NCBI GenBank assembly: GCA_001725355.1
Contig: MEGD01000001.1
Span: 124,001 to 188,000 of the forward strand
Origin: Novosphingobium sp. SCN 66-18
Lineage (GTDB): Bacteria; Pseudomonadota; Alphaproteobacteria; Sphingomonadales; Sphingomonadaceae
Direction: 5' to 3'
DNA: 64,000 nucleotides
Shown here: positions 51,742-61,200 of the stretch, piece after piece
Position numbering within the stretch: position 1 is the stretch's first letter
Layout of the letters: every line of letters starts with the position of its first letter
Program-made: the position numbers and the translations under genes
Notes under the pieces: generated by a model
Database searches by the model: none
What the model was told of the DNA's origin: nothing
What the model saw: only the letters and a program-made list of their open reading frames with translations

Positions 51742-52854
51742 ATGGCTTTTCTTTCGCCCGATCAACGCGAGCTTTTCCTGCCCTTGATCGAGGGCATTCA
51801 CGAGAGTCCGCCATGGGGCGCGTTCATGCGCAATCTGGTGGCGCGCACCTATGCCCGGCGGGCGTTCCTGATCGTGACTCTGGCCAACGCCATGCCGGCG
51901 CAGGAACCGACGGTGCTTCATGTCGCGGCGCCCCGCGCGGCGCAGGAGCCGCCGCTCGACTTCCGCCGGCTCGACGCGTTGCGATTGCATCCCTACGGCG
52001 CGCTGCGCCCCGGGCGGGTCTATGCGCTTGACGAAATGCTGGACTACGACCATCCCGCCCGGCTTGCCGAACAGCGCGCGGCGCTGCACGACATGGGCAT
52101 CCGTTATGGCCGCTGGTTGCGCGTCTCGGCGGGCGGCGCGGCGGATGCCTGGTTGCTGCTGGTGCGCGAACGCGAGGATTTCAGCGCCGCCGCCGTTTCC
52201 GCGCTGACGGCGATCGCGCCGCACCTTGCCGCCGCCCTGCGCACGCTGGGCGCATTGATCGAGCAGCGGCTCCAGGCGGCGATGGCGCAGGCCGCGCTCG
52301 CGCGGCTGGGCGTGGGGCAACTGGCGTTCGATGCCAGCGCGCGGGTCATGGCCGCCGATCCCTGGGCGGAAGCCTTGCTGGCGTTCACCCCCGAACCGGG
52401 GCCGGCACCGGGCCGCCGGTTGCAGGTGCTTCCCGATGTCGCGCGGGCGCTCGATGCCGCCTGTGCCGCGCTGGCGGGCGGACCGGCGGGCGGAACGCGG
52501 GTGATCCGGCTCGACGAGCGCTCGGCGCTCGACGTCTTGCTCCGCAAGTCGGACCTTGCCCTGACGGAGCCCTGCGCCTTTCCGGCGGTGATCGGCACGT
52601 TGCGCCGCGAACACCGCGAAGCCGCGCGCGAAGCGGTCCGCACGCTGGCGGCGGTCCATGGCCTGTCGGATCGCGAAGCGGCGCTGGCGCACGCCATCAG
52701 CATGGGCGAAACGATCGTGGAGGCCGGGCGCCGCCTGCACCTGACCAGCGAGACCGCGCGGAACTATTCCAAGCGCATCTATGCCAAGACCGGGGCCGCC
52801 GGGCAGGCCGATCTGGTGCGGATGGTGCTGACCGGGCTGGCGCCTTTCGCCTGA
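51742..52854 (+). CDS. LuxR-family transcriptional regulator
   Basis: The 370-residue protein has a C-terminal LuxR-type HTH (LSDREAALAHAISMGETIVE, then SETARNYSKRIYAKTGA). The N-terminal 300 residues contain a GAF/PAS-like region with no receiver motifs and no clear autoinducer-domain motif. This architecture is common in alphaproteobacteria with unknown ligands. It is divergent from cysD with a perfect palindrome between; control of sulfate activation is possible but unproven. Confidence 0.82.
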   Translation: MAFLSPDQRELFLPLIEGIHESPPWGAFMRNLVARTYARRAFLIVTLANAMPAQEPTVLHVAAPRAAQEPPLDFRRLDALRLHPYGALRPGRVYALDEMLDYDHPARLAEQRAALHDMGIRYGRWLRVSAGGAADAWLLLVREREDFSAAAVSALTAIAPHLAAALRTLGALIEQRLQAAMAQAALARLGVGQLAFDASARVMAADPWAEALLAFTPEPGPAPGRRLQVLPDVARALDAACAALAGGPAGGTRVIRLDERSALDVLLRKSDLALTEPCAFPAVIGTLRREHREAAREAVRTLAAVHGLSDREAALAHAISMGETIVEAGRRLHLTSETARNYSKRIYAKTGAAGQADLVRMVLTGLAPFA

Positions 52855-52868
52855 GTCCGCGGCCCGGT

Positions 52869-53456
52869 TCAGTGAGGCCGTAACGCCACGCGTGCATGAA
52901 GCGCCGCGCGCGCGGCTTTCAGCGTCGCTGCCGCTTCCTCGCCTTCGCCCTGCGCGCGGGCGAGAGTCATGGCGCCGACCATTTCGGCGACCACCGAGGC
53001 GGCCAGCGCATCGGCTTCGGGCTTCGGACGCCCGTTGCTGACCAGCGCGCCGGCGATGGCATCGCGCATGGCGGAAATGCCGGCCTGGAAGCGGCGGCGT
53101 GCGGATTCGGGCATTCGCGGGGCCTCGCCCGCCAGCCAGGGCAGGGGACAGCCAAGATCGTGCCGGCGCATGGCGGCTTCCGACAGGTAGTGGTCAATCA
53201 GCCCGCCAAGGTCGGGCCGGTCGCCCAGGAAGCGTTCCAGCATGGCGCGGCTGTCTTCGAACATGCGATCGATGGCGTGGGCGACCAGATCATCGCGGTT
53301 CTCGAAATGGGCGTAGAACCCGCCATGCGTGAGGCCGGCGCGTTTCATCAGATTGGCGACGCTCAACCCTTCGGTGCCGCCGCTGCGCAGCGCGATGGCG
53401 GCTTCGTCGAGAATCCGGGCGCGCACTTTGGCCTTGTGGGCGCTCTTGTCAGCCAT
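52869..53456 (-). CDS. TetR-family repressor of efflux operon
   Basis: ATG 53456 (MADKSAHK) overlaps the channel gene stop; longer frames lie inside that gene. The 195-residue protein has a TetR HTH (ILDEAAIALRSGG, LMKRAGLTHGGFYAHFENRD) typical of the group that includes drug-responsive repressors. It is the last gene of the minus operon MFS-channel-TetR. Confidence 0.87.
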   Translation of the reverse strand: MADKSAHKAKVRARILDEAAIALRSGGTEGLSVANLMKRAGLTHGGFYAHFENRDDLVAHAIDRMFEDSRAMLERFLGDRPDLGGLIDHYLSEAAMRRHDLGCPLPWLAGEAPRMPESARRRFQAGISAMRDAIAGALVSNGRPKPEADALAASVVAEMVGAMTLARAQGEGEEAAATLKAARAALHARVALRPH

Positions 53457-54831
53457 GGTGATCCACCTCCTGCTCGCCGGGGCCATAGCCGCCGCCCATC
53501 GCCCGTACCGCCGCCACCGAGGCGCGCGCAAGCGCTTCGCGATTCTGCGCAAGGCGGTCGGTCGCTTCCAGCAGATTGCGATCGGCATCCAGCACGTCGA
53601 TCAGGGCCACGGTTCCCTGCGCATAGGCTTCGCGCGCCTGATCGCGCGCGCGGCGGAGCAGGGAGACCTGTCGTGCCAATTCGTCCTGTTCCCGCCGGCC
53701 TTCGGCCAGCGCGGCGACGGCATCCGCCACTTCGGCACTGGCGACCTGCGCGGCCTGCCGCCACAGCGCCAGCACCTCGCGCTCATGCCCGCGCGCGGCG
53801 GCGAGTTCCGCATCGAGCCGTCCGAAGTCGAACAAGCGCCAGCGCAGCGTCGCCCCGCCACTGGCCGCAACCGAATCCCCCGATCCGAACGAGGCGCCGC
53901 CGAGCGTCACCAGACCGACCAGACCGCCGAGCGAGAGGTGGGGATAGTATTCCGCCCGCGCCACGCGGATGCCGGCGCGGGCGGCGTCCACGCGCCGTTC
54001 GGCGGCGGCGAGGTCGGGCCGGCGACGCATCAGCGTAGCGGGATCGGCATCCAGCGCCGGATCGAGAGGGGCGGGGATGGCGGCCGTTTCGCGCAGGCGT
54101 TCCAGCCACGCCCGGTCGCTTCCGCCGGTCAGCACGCCCAGCCGGTCGATGTCGACTTCGATCGCCTGCCGCAGCGGCGGCAACGTGGCCAGCGTGGCGG
54201 CGTGGGCCGCTTCGGCGCGGTTGGCATCGAAATCGCTGGCCAGACCCTGGTTGGCCCGCTGGCGCACCAGCGCCGCCAGATCCCCGCGCAACCGCGCCTG
54301 TTGCTGCGCTAAGGCGAGCCGTTCCTGTAGCCCACGCAAGTGGAGATAGGCGTCTGCCGTCTCCGCGGCGATGGCCAGGTGCATGGCGTCCATCTCGGCC
54401 AGCGTGGCCGCCGCATTGGCCGCGGCCGCCTTGCGCCGGGCCGACAGTCCTCCGAACAGGTCGATCTCCCAGCGGGCTTCCACTCCGGCCTGATAGAGTT
54501 CGTAGTTCCGGGGCAAGCCCAGTTGCCGCGATGCCGCGCCGATCGGCGAATGGAGCGATTGCCGGTCGGCTTCGGCCGCGCCAGTGGCGTCGAGCGACGG
54601 CAACAGCGCCGCGCGGGCTCCCTTGGCCATGGCCCGCGCCTGATCGACGCGCGCGGCGGCGGCGACAAGGTCCAGATTGCCCGACAGCGCGCGGCGGACG
54701 GTTTCGTCGAGCTGCGGATCGTGGAACGCCTGCCACCAGGCACCGGTGGTGGGCTGGGCGTGGACCATCGCCGGCGTGGTGGTCACCAGGAGCAAGGCGA
54801 GCGCGGCTCGCCGCAGATTGCGGAAACGCAT
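53449..54831 (-). CDS. Outer-membrane efflux channel (NodT/TolC-like)
   Basis: ATG 54831 with AAGGAGAAG upstream gives 460 residues and a signal peptide (cut near VHA); no lipobox Cys is seen. Motifs include WWQAFHDPQLDETVRRAL and RRRPDLAAAERRVDAARAGI. It would form the outer-membrane duct for the DHA2 pump encoded just upstream (11-bp gap). Confidence 0.88.
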   Translation of the reverse strand: MRFRNLRRAALALLLVTTTPAMVHAQPTTGAWWQAFHDPQLDETVRRALSGNLDLVAAAARVDQARAMAKGARAALLPSLDATGAAEADRQSLHSPIGAASRQLGLPRNYELYQAGVEARWEIDLFGGLSARRKAAAANAAATLAEMDAMHLAIAAETADAYLHLRGLQERLALAQQQARLRGDLAALVRQRANQGLASDFDANRAEAAHAATLATLPPLRQAIEVDIDRLGVLTGGSDRAWLERLRETAAIPAPLDPALDADPATLMRRRPDLAAAERRVDAARAGIRVARAEYYPHLSLGGLVGLVTLGGASFGSGDSVAASGGATLRWRLFDFGRLDAELAAARGHEREVLALWRQAAQVASAEVADAVAALAEGRREQDELARQVSLLRRARDQAREAYAQGTVALIDVLDADRNLLEATDRLAQNREALARASVAAVRAMGGGYGPGEQEVDHHG

Positions 54832-54842
54832 GAGACTTCTCC

Positions 54843-56447
54843 TTAATGCGCGGCATCGGCGGGAGGGGGCGTCGCGCCCGGCTCCTGCCGGCAGAACGGC
54901 ACCAGCACCAGTGCCGCGATGAACATCCAGGCCATCACCCGGAACACGTCGTCGAACCCCAGCGCCAGCGCCTCGCGCCCGATCACGCGCGCCATCACGG
55001 CCTGCGCCATGTCCTGCGCGCGCGCGCCGTCGGGCGTCATCGTGGCAATCCGCTGCCCCAGGCTGGCCATGACATCGCTGGCCGGGCGCGCGTGATGACC
55101 CAGCGCTTCGGAAAGGCGTGCGGCGGCGATGCGCGTATCGTCCTGCAGCCAGCTGTTGACCACCGCGATGCCGATCGCGCCGCCAAGGTTGCGCATCAGG
55201 TTGAACAGGCCGGAGGCTGCGCCGAGATCCTGCGGCGGCACGCCCGAAAGTGCCATGTTTACCGAAGGAACGATGCACAGCATCAGGGCGAAGCCGCGCA
55301 GCATCTGCGGCACCAGCAACTCCGAAAAGCCCCACTGGCTGGTCATGCCCGACGTCAGCCAAAGGCTCAGCGCGAACAACGAGAGGCCCACGCTGATCAT
55401 CCAGCGCATGTCGATGCGCTGCGACAGCGACGCGGCGACGACCGTCGACCCCAGTTGCGCCACGCCGACCACGAAGATCGTCTTGCCGATCTGCAAGGCG
55501 TCGTACCCGCGCACTTGCGCCAGATAGACCGGCACCAGCGAGATCGAGGCATACATGCCAAAGCCGATCACCAGGTTGAACAGGCAGGCGAAGGCGAAGA
55601 TCGGCCGGCGGAACGGGCGCAGCGAAACCACCGGCATCGGCGAGAACAGCGCGCGCTCCACGAACAGCACCAGCCCCACCAGCGACAGCCAGGCGGCGAT
55701 AGCGATCGTTTCATCCCCCAGCCAGTCGTGACGGGGGCCTTCCTCCAGCACGTATTCAAGGCCGGCGAGAAAGACCGCCATGGCCACGAAGTGCGCCCAG
55801 TCGATCTTGCGCAGCAGGCTGGCGTCGCCCTTGTCGATGCGCAGAAGCATGGCGCAGGCCGTGGCGATGGCCAGGCCCGGCAGGACATTGACGAAGAACA
55901 GCCAGCGCCAGTCCAGCGCATCGGTGATCAATCCGCCCGCCGAAGGGCCGAGCGCCGGCGCCAGGACGCTGACGGTGCCGAGGATGGCCGGGATCAGCGC
56001 GCGCTGCTTGCCCGAGAACAGTGTGAACCCGACCGCGAACACCAGCGGCACCATCGCGCCGCCGGTGAAGCCCTGCAGGGCGCGGAAGGCGATAATCGAT
56101 CCGATCGACCACGACAGGCCGCACAGCAGGCTGGAAATCGTGAACATGGTGCACGAAGCCACGAACAGCCAGCGCGTCGACAGTGCGCGCGCGAGGAAGC
56201 CGGACAGGGGAATCATCACCAGTTCGGCCATCAGGTAGGCGGTCTGCACCCAGCTGATTTCATCCGCTCCGGCGGCGAGCCCGGCCGCCACCTCGCGCTG
56301 CGAGGCGGAGACGATCTGGATGTCGAACAGGGCGAGAAACTGCCCGAATGCCATCAATCCGAAGATCAGGAACTTGCGCGCCGTGGGCATGGCGGTGGGA
56401 TCGTCCGACCAGTCCGTGCCGAAGCGCGCGAAAGACCATCTGGGCAT
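54843..56447 (-). CDS. MFS drug exporter, DHA2/EmrB family
   Basis: The 534-residue protein has about 14 helices and family motifs LFDIQIVSASQREVAAGL, QTAYLMAELVMIPLSG and RALQGFTGGAMVPLVF. A start at 56390 is a shorter alternative. It exports hydrophobic compounds together with the HlyD adaptor encoded divergently and the channel encoded downstream. Confidence 0.9.
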   Translation of the reverse strand: MPRWSFARFGTDWSDDPTAMPTARKFLIFGLMAFGQFLALFDIQIVSASQREVAAGLAAGADEISWVQTAYLMAELVMIPLSGFLARALSTRWLFVASCTMFTISSLLCGLSWSIGSIIAFRALQGFTGGAMVPLVFAVGFTLFSGKQRALIPAILGTVSVLAPALGPSAGGLITDALDWRWLFFVNVLPGLAIATACAMLLRIDKGDASLLRKIDWAHFVAMAVFLAGLEYVLEEGPRHDWLGDETIAIAAWLSLVGLVLFVERALFSPMPVVSLRPFRRPIFAFACLFNLVIGFGMYASISLVPVYLAQVRGYDALQIGKTIFVVGVAQLGSTVVAASLSQRIDMRWMISVGLSLFALSLWLTSGMTSQWGFSELLVPQMLRGFALMLCIVPSVNMALSGVPPQDLGAASGLFNLMRNLGGAIGIAVVNSWLQDDTRIAAARLSEALGHHARPASDVMASLGQRIATMTPDGARAQDMAQAVMARVIGREALALGFDDVFRVMAWMFIAALVLVPFCRQEPGATPPPADAAH

Positions 56448-56471
56448 GGCGGCAATTTTCCCTCTGGACGA

Positions 56472-56503
56472 ATGATGATCAACATATATATTGCATTCAT
56501 CAT
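56472..56503. promoter_or_regulatory. Divergent efflux promoter with inverted repeat
   Basis: ATGATGA (56472-56478) and TCATCAT (56497-56503) flank an AT-rich centre containing ATATATA. The gap lies between the divergent MFS and HlyD genes and is the only promoter region for both arms, so it is a likely site for the TetR repressor at 52869-53456. Confidence 0.5.
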
Positions 56504-56523
56504 ATCAACAAGAGTGCATTTCC

Positions 56524-57642
56524 ATGCTTCAGCGCACATCGGAATCCCAGGTTGATGACGCGGTGGTGCCGGCACCCCGGCGCAGGGCGCCGCGCGCGGT
56601 GATCGCGGCAGGGGCGGCGCTTGTCGCGGCGGGGTTGGGCGCGGCCTGGATCCTGTCCGAGCCGGCCAGCCAGTCCACCGACGATGCCTATGTCGGTGCC
56701 GATGCGACCAGCGTGGCGCCCCGTATCAAGGGTTTCGTCAGCGCGGTGCTGGTCGAGGAGAACCAGGCAGTCCGCGCGGGCGTGCCGCTGCTGCGGATCG
56801 ATCCCGAGGAATATGGCGCGCGCCGTGCGACGGCCGAAGCCGATCTTGCCGATGCGCGGGCGGCCGTGGCGGCGGCAAAGGCCGCGCTGGTCCGGCAGGG
56901 CACGGAAGAGGCGCTTGCCCGGGCGCAGGCCGGCGCTGCTGCGACGACGATCCGCGCGGCCCAGGCCAATGCCGGGCACGCCTCGGCCGATCAGCGGCGC
57001 TATGACGCGCTGCTGGCGACTGGCGCGGTGGCCGCCCGCGATGCGGAAAGCATCCGCACGGGCGCGGTTGCCGCACGGCAGGCGCTGGCCCGGTCCGAAG
57101 CCGATCTGGCGGTCGCGCGCCAGCAGGTGGCGGTGGTCGGCGCCCGGCGCGGCGATCTGCTGGCCGCGCTGGCGCAGGCACAGGCGGGCGAGGCCCGCGC
57201 CCGCGCGGCGCTGGATCTTGCCGGCCAGGACTTGCGCCACACCGAAGTGCGCGCGCCGATCGATGGCGTGGTGGCCAACCGGCAGTTGCGCGTGGGCGAC
57301 TACGTCCAGCCCGGCACGCGCGCGCTGACGCTGGTGCCGATGCAGGCGCTCTATGTGACCGCCAACTTCAAGGAAACGCAGACGCGCCGGATGCATCCCG
57401 GCCAGCACGCCACCGTTCGCATCGATGCGCTGGGCGGCGCGAAGCTGAAGGGCACGGTGGAAAGCCTCGCGCCGGGATCCGCCTCGACGTTCGCGCTGTT
57501 GCCGTTCGAGCCCGGCACCGGCAATTTCACCAAGATCGTGCAGCGCGTGCCGGTGCGGATTCGGCTCGACCCCGGCCAGTCCGCGCTCGCCGCGCTGCGC
57601 CCCGGCCTTTCCGTTACCGCGAACGTCGAGCTCTCCAACTGA
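56524..57642 (+). CDS. HlyD/EmrA-type membrane fusion protein
   Basis: ATG 56524 (MLQRTSES) is preferred over an upstream start that lies in the operator. The 372-residue protein has one N-terminal helix (about 27-47), the motif STDDAYVGADATSVAPRIKG, a long Ala-rich coiled coil and a C-terminal barrel (EVRAPIDGVVANRQLRVGDY). It bridges the DHA2 pump and the channel. Confidence 0.9.
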   Translation: MLQRTSESQVDDAVVPAPRRRAPRAVIAAGAALVAAGLGAAWILSEPASQSTDDAYVGADATSVAPRIKGFVSAVLVEENQAVRAGVPLLRIDPEEYGARRATAEADLADARAAVAAAKAALVRQGTEEALARAQAGAAATTIRAAQANAGHASADQRRYDALLATGAVAARDAESIRTGAVAARQALARSEADLAVARQQVAVVGARRGDLLAALAQAQAGEARARAALDLAGQDLRHTEVRAPIDGVVANRQLRVGDYVQPGTRALTLVPMQALYVTANFKETQTRRMHPGQHATVRIDALGGAKLKGTVESLAPGSASTFALLPFEPGTGNFTKIVQRVPVRIRLDPGQSALAALRPGLSVTANVELSN

Positions 57643-57654
57643 AGGAATCCCGCA

Positions 57655-58458
57655 ATGACTGTCCCCCTCCATTCGACCGCCGTGATCACTGGCGCTTCAA
57701 CCGGCATCGGCGCCGTCTATGCTGATCGGCTGGCCCGGCGCGGGCACGATCTGGTCCTCGTCGCGCGCGATGTTGCCCGTCTGAACGCGCTGGCGGAGCG
57801 TCTGCGCGCGGAAGCCGGCCGGTCCGTCGAAGTCCTGCCCGCCGATCTCACTGATCCCGCCGCCGTCGCGCGCGTGGCCGACCGGATCGCCACGGTTCCG
57901 AACCTTGGCCTGCTGGTCAACAACGCCGGCATGGCGCTCTCTGGCACGCTGATCACCAGCCCCGCCGATGAGGTGACGCGCCTGATCGCGCTCAACATCA
58001 CCGCGCCCGCCCTGCTGGCCCGCGCCGCGGCGCTGCGCCTGACGCACGAGGGCGCCGGGGCGATCGTCAACATCGCGTCGGTCCTCGCGCTGGCGCCGGA
58101 GATGTTCGACGGTGCCTACAGCGGCAGCAAGGCGTTCATCCTGAACCTGTCGCAGGGGCTGTCCACCGAACTGGCGGGCAGCGGCGTGCATGTGCAGGCG
58201 GTGCTTCCGGGCGCGACGCGCACCGAGATCTGGGAGCGTTCGGGTAAGGACGTCGATGCCTTCCCGGCGGAAATGGTGATGGACGTCAACGACCTGGTCG
58301 ATGCCGCGCTGGTCGGGCTGGATCGCGGCGAGAACGTGACGATCCCGCCGTTGGCAGACCTGGCCGGCTGGGAAGCGATGCAGGCCGCGCGCGTGGCGCT
58401 TGGCCCCCAGCTTTCCCGCAGCGAGGTCGCCGCCCGCTATCGCGCGGTTCTGGCCTGA
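57655..58458 (+). CDS. Short-chain dehydrogenase/reductase
   Basis: The 267-residue protein has the NAD(P)-binding TGASTGIG, NNAGMA, catalytic Ser in NIASVLAL and YSGSK. It follows the HlyD gene by 12 bp, so it is in the efflux operon. It might modify the pump substrate; the substrate is unknown. Confidence 0.88.
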   Translation: MTVPLHSTAVITGASTGIGAVYADRLARRGHDLVLVARDVARLNALAERLRAEAGRSVEVLPADLTDPAAVARVADRIATVPNLGLLVNNAGMALSGTLITSPADEVTRLIALNITAPALLARAAALRLTHEGAGAIVNIASVLALAPEMFDGAYSGSKAFILNLSQGLSTELAGSGVHVQAVLPGATRTEIWERSGKDVDAFPAEMVMDVNDLVDAALVGLDRGENVTIPPLADLAGWEAMQAARVALGPQLSRSEVAARYRAVLA

Positions 58459-58600
58459 ACGGAACCGCGCCGAACCGGCGGACCAGCCGCCGGTTCGGGA
58501 TGCGGCACAGGAAAATCATGGGCTGGCAAAAGTTTGCAGCAATGCTCTATGCCATTCCTGCGCGGGCGGAGCATGGTCCGCGAAAGGGAGGCTAACGAAG

Positions 58601-59911
58601 ATGCACCGCACGATATTGGCGCTGGCCTGCGCCGTGGCCCTGATCCCCTCCGGTGCTACCGCGCATACTGTCGTTCGTGCCGGAAAGCTCATCGATGGAA
58701 CCGGCGCTCCGCCCCGGGAGAATGTCTCGATCGTCGTGGACGGTGATCGCATTGTCGAAGTGCGCGAAGGCTTCGCACCGATCGCCCAGGGGGACACGCT
58801 GATCGATCTGTCGAACCGGACGGTGCTGCCGGGCCTGATCGACATGCACGTCCATATTACGGTCACCGGCTACAAGGGCGATCCCATTCGCCGTGCCGTC
58901 ACGCAATCGGGTTACGATGTGCTGATCGATGGCGTGAACGATGCACGGGCCACGCTGCTTGCCGGCTTCACGTCGATCCGGTCTGTGGGAGACAACACTT
59001 ACGCCGTCGTCGCGCTCAAGAAGGCGGTGGCGGACGGCAAGGTGCCCGGTCCGCGCATGTGGGTGGCGGGCGAGGCTCTCGGGCCGACCGGCGGACACAG
59101 CGATCCCGCGAACGGCCTGATCCCCGATATCGCCGAACTGCCGCACGCGCGCGATGCCGTGATCGACGGCCCGGACGAAGCGCGCAGCACGGTCCGCCGG
59201 CTGAAGCGCGAAGGCGCGGACCTGATCAAGATCATGCCTTCGGGCGGGGTCATGTCGATCGGCGACAATCCCTACCTGCAACTCATGGATGACGATGAGC
59301 TGAAAGTCGTTGTCGCCACCGCGCACGCGCTTGGCATGAAAGTCGCGGCCCATGCCCATGGCAAGCAGGCCATCGAACATGCCCTGGCGGCGGGCGTGGA
59401 TTCCGTGGAGCACGGAACGTTCGCCGACGCGCAGACCTACAAGCTGTTCAAGCAGCACAACGCCTATCTCGTGCCGACGCTGCTCGTCGGAGAGCGGGTC
59501 TACGAGGTTGCAAAGACGCATCCCGAACAGCTCAACCCGTCCACTGCCGCCAAGGCGATCGCCATCGCCCCGGTCCTGCACGAAAATTTCCGCGCGGCTG
59601 CGGCGGTCGGCGTGAAGATTGCCATGGGTACCGATACGTTCGGGCTCTCGGCGCACGGCGAGAACGCGCAGGAACTGGTACTCATGACCTCGCTTGGCAT
59701 GAAGCCGATGGACGCGATCCTCACGGCAACGCGCAACGCCGCGGACCTGCTGGGGGCGAGCGACGACGTGGGCGCGGTGACTAAGGGGCATTTTGCCGAT
59801 CTTATCGCCGTCGAGGGCGATCCCTTGCAGGATATGGCCGCGCTACGGAACGTCGATTTCGTGATGAAGGGCGGCGCGATCGTGAAGGCCGGGGGCAAGC
59901 CCGTGGGCTGA
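58601..59911 (+). CDS. Exported amidohydrolase (imidazolonepropionase/Xaa-Pro dipeptidase-like group)
   Basis: ATG 58601 with AAAGGGAGG upstream starts a signal peptide (cut near ATA). The 436-residue protein has metal ligands His83/His85 (DMHVH), Lys210 (LIKIMPSGG), His251 and His271 (AAHAHG, VEHGTF) and Asp345 (MGTDTFG). This binuclear metal group includes exported dipeptidases and ochratoxin-like amide hydrolases. It lies convergent with an AraC gene. Confidence 0.85.
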   Translation: MHRTILALACAVALIPSGATAHTVVRAGKLIDGTGAPPRENVSIVVDGDRIVEVREGFAPIAQGDTLIDLSNRTVLPGLIDMHVHITVTGYKGDPIRRAVTQSGYDVLIDGVNDARATLLAGFTSIRSVGDNTYAVVALKKAVADGKVPGPRMWVAGEALGPTGGHSDPANGLIPDIAELPHARDAVIDGPDEARSTVRRLKREGADLIKIMPSGGVMSIGDNPYLQLMDDDELKVVVATAHALGMKVAAHAHGKQAIEHALAAGVDSVEHGTFADAQTYKLFKQHNAYLVPTLLVGERVYEVAKTHPEQLNPSTAAKAIAIAPVLHENFRAAAAVGVKIAMGTDTFGLSAHGENAQELVLMTSLGMKPMDAILTATRNAADLLGASDDVGAVTKGHFADLIAVEGDPLQDMAALRNVDFVMKGGAIVKAGGKPVG

Positions 59912-59934
59912 TGCAGCCGCGATGGTGAAGACGC

Positions 59935-61032
59935 TCAATTGCAGGGCGAACGCGCGGCCCTGGGTGTGAAGCCGAAGGTCCGCTTGAACGCGGTCGTGAA
60001 ATTGCCGGGATGTTCGTAGCCTGCTTCCAGAGCGATCTCCGTGATCGACCGTTGGCTGGTCCGCAGCATGGCGAGCGCTTCGTCCATGCGCAGGCGCTGG
60101 CGATAGGCGGAGATCGTCATCCCGGTGACCTGCTTGAAGCATTCCATCATCTGCGTCTCGTTCCAGGCGACCGCGCGGCTGATCTGGCCGATGCCAAGGC
60201 TTGTGCCTTCCGTGCTGTGCAGCAGATCCCGGACCTGCTGCACCTTCCTGCGGTGATGCGGCTTGAGATCCGGGCCGGCGCTCCAGCCCGCGAGCTGCTG
60301 CAATCCCATGTAGAGCAGCTCGAGCGCCCTGGCTTCGAACATCAGGTCCGTCATCGGGCCGGGACGCAGATTCAGCATCTCTTCGGCGATGGACTGCATC
60401 GGCACGGGAAGGGGCGCGTCGCTGTGGCAGAACTGGGCGACCGAGCCGCGCATGTATTCGAGAATGGTCGAAGGCAGACCGTTTCGCCCCGGCAGAAAAT
60501 CGCGCAGCAAGTCCCGCGTGCAGATCATGGTGATGGCCCGTGAACGGACTTTTGGCGGGGCGACTTCCTTCTTGATGCTGCCATCGGGCTGCACGAGGAA
60601 GGAAAAGCTTCCCGGATGGCATTCGGATTCGTCGTTCCCGCTGCTGATCGTGCTGCCCCCGCCGAGGTTGCAGTGCAGTTTCAGCAAGTCCCTGCTTTCA
60701 TAGAAATAATCGCTTCGGTCCAGGTGGGAAACATCGGACAGGAACACCGAATAGCCCTGCCGCACCGTGACGCCGCGCAGCCAGCCCTGGGCTGTCGGCC
60801 CGGCTTCGTGGATCATTTCGGTATCCGCCAGCAATCCGGCGCCGCAATCCATGGCCCTGATCTTGCCCGGATCGACAACGGCAAGGATCGTGGGATCCAA
60901 AGGGTCTCGGTTTCGTGTGAGCAGATTGTCCAATAGCAGGTCCCGTTTGGTGAAGCCGGCGGGTTCGGTATGACCGCCAGTGCGATGAGCGGGCACGCCT
61001 CCTTGCGCGGTGGCATTTTTATCGCGCCTCAT
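59935..61032 (-). CDS. AraC-family regulator
   Basis: ATG 61032 (MRRDKNATAQ) is chosen; the frame is open further but without support. The 365-residue protein has a C-terminal AraC HTH pair (GIGQISRAVAWNETQMMECF, ITEIALEAGYEHPGNFTTAF). The N-terminal part resembles the PchR-type sensor that answers to compounds imported by a TonB receptor. It is divergent from such a receptor (61201), the usual arrangement for this pair. Confidence 0.85.
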   Translation of the reverse strand: MRRDKNATAQGGVPAHRTGGHTEPAGFTKRDLLLDNLLTRNRDPLDPTILAVVDPGKIRAMDCGAGLLADTEMIHEAGPTAQGWLRGVTVRQGYSVFLSDVSHLDRSDYFYESRDLLKLHCNLGGGSTISSGNDESECHPGSFSFLVQPDGSIKKEVAPPKVRSRAITMICTRDLLRDFLPGRNGLPSTILEYMRGSVAQFCHSDAPLPVPMQSIAEEMLNLRPGPMTDLMFEARALELLYMGLQQLAGWSAGPDLKPHHRRKVQQVRDLLHSTEGTSLGIGQISRAVAWNETQMMECFKQVTGMTISAYRQRLRMDEALAMLRTSQRSITEIALEAGYEHPGNFTTAFKRTFGFTPRAARSPCN

Positions 61033-61200
61033 GGCCGAACGGTAGCCCCCGGCCCGGTGAAGCGGAACAAAGGTGCGCGGCTTTCCGGAAAACGCAAAGG
61101 AAATTCGGGTTCGAGGATAAGCGCCGCGTGTGCGCTTTCGTAAAGTATGGGGATCGGGTCCGCCGAAACATCGGTCCGGAACCAGCGTGGGGGAAAATCG

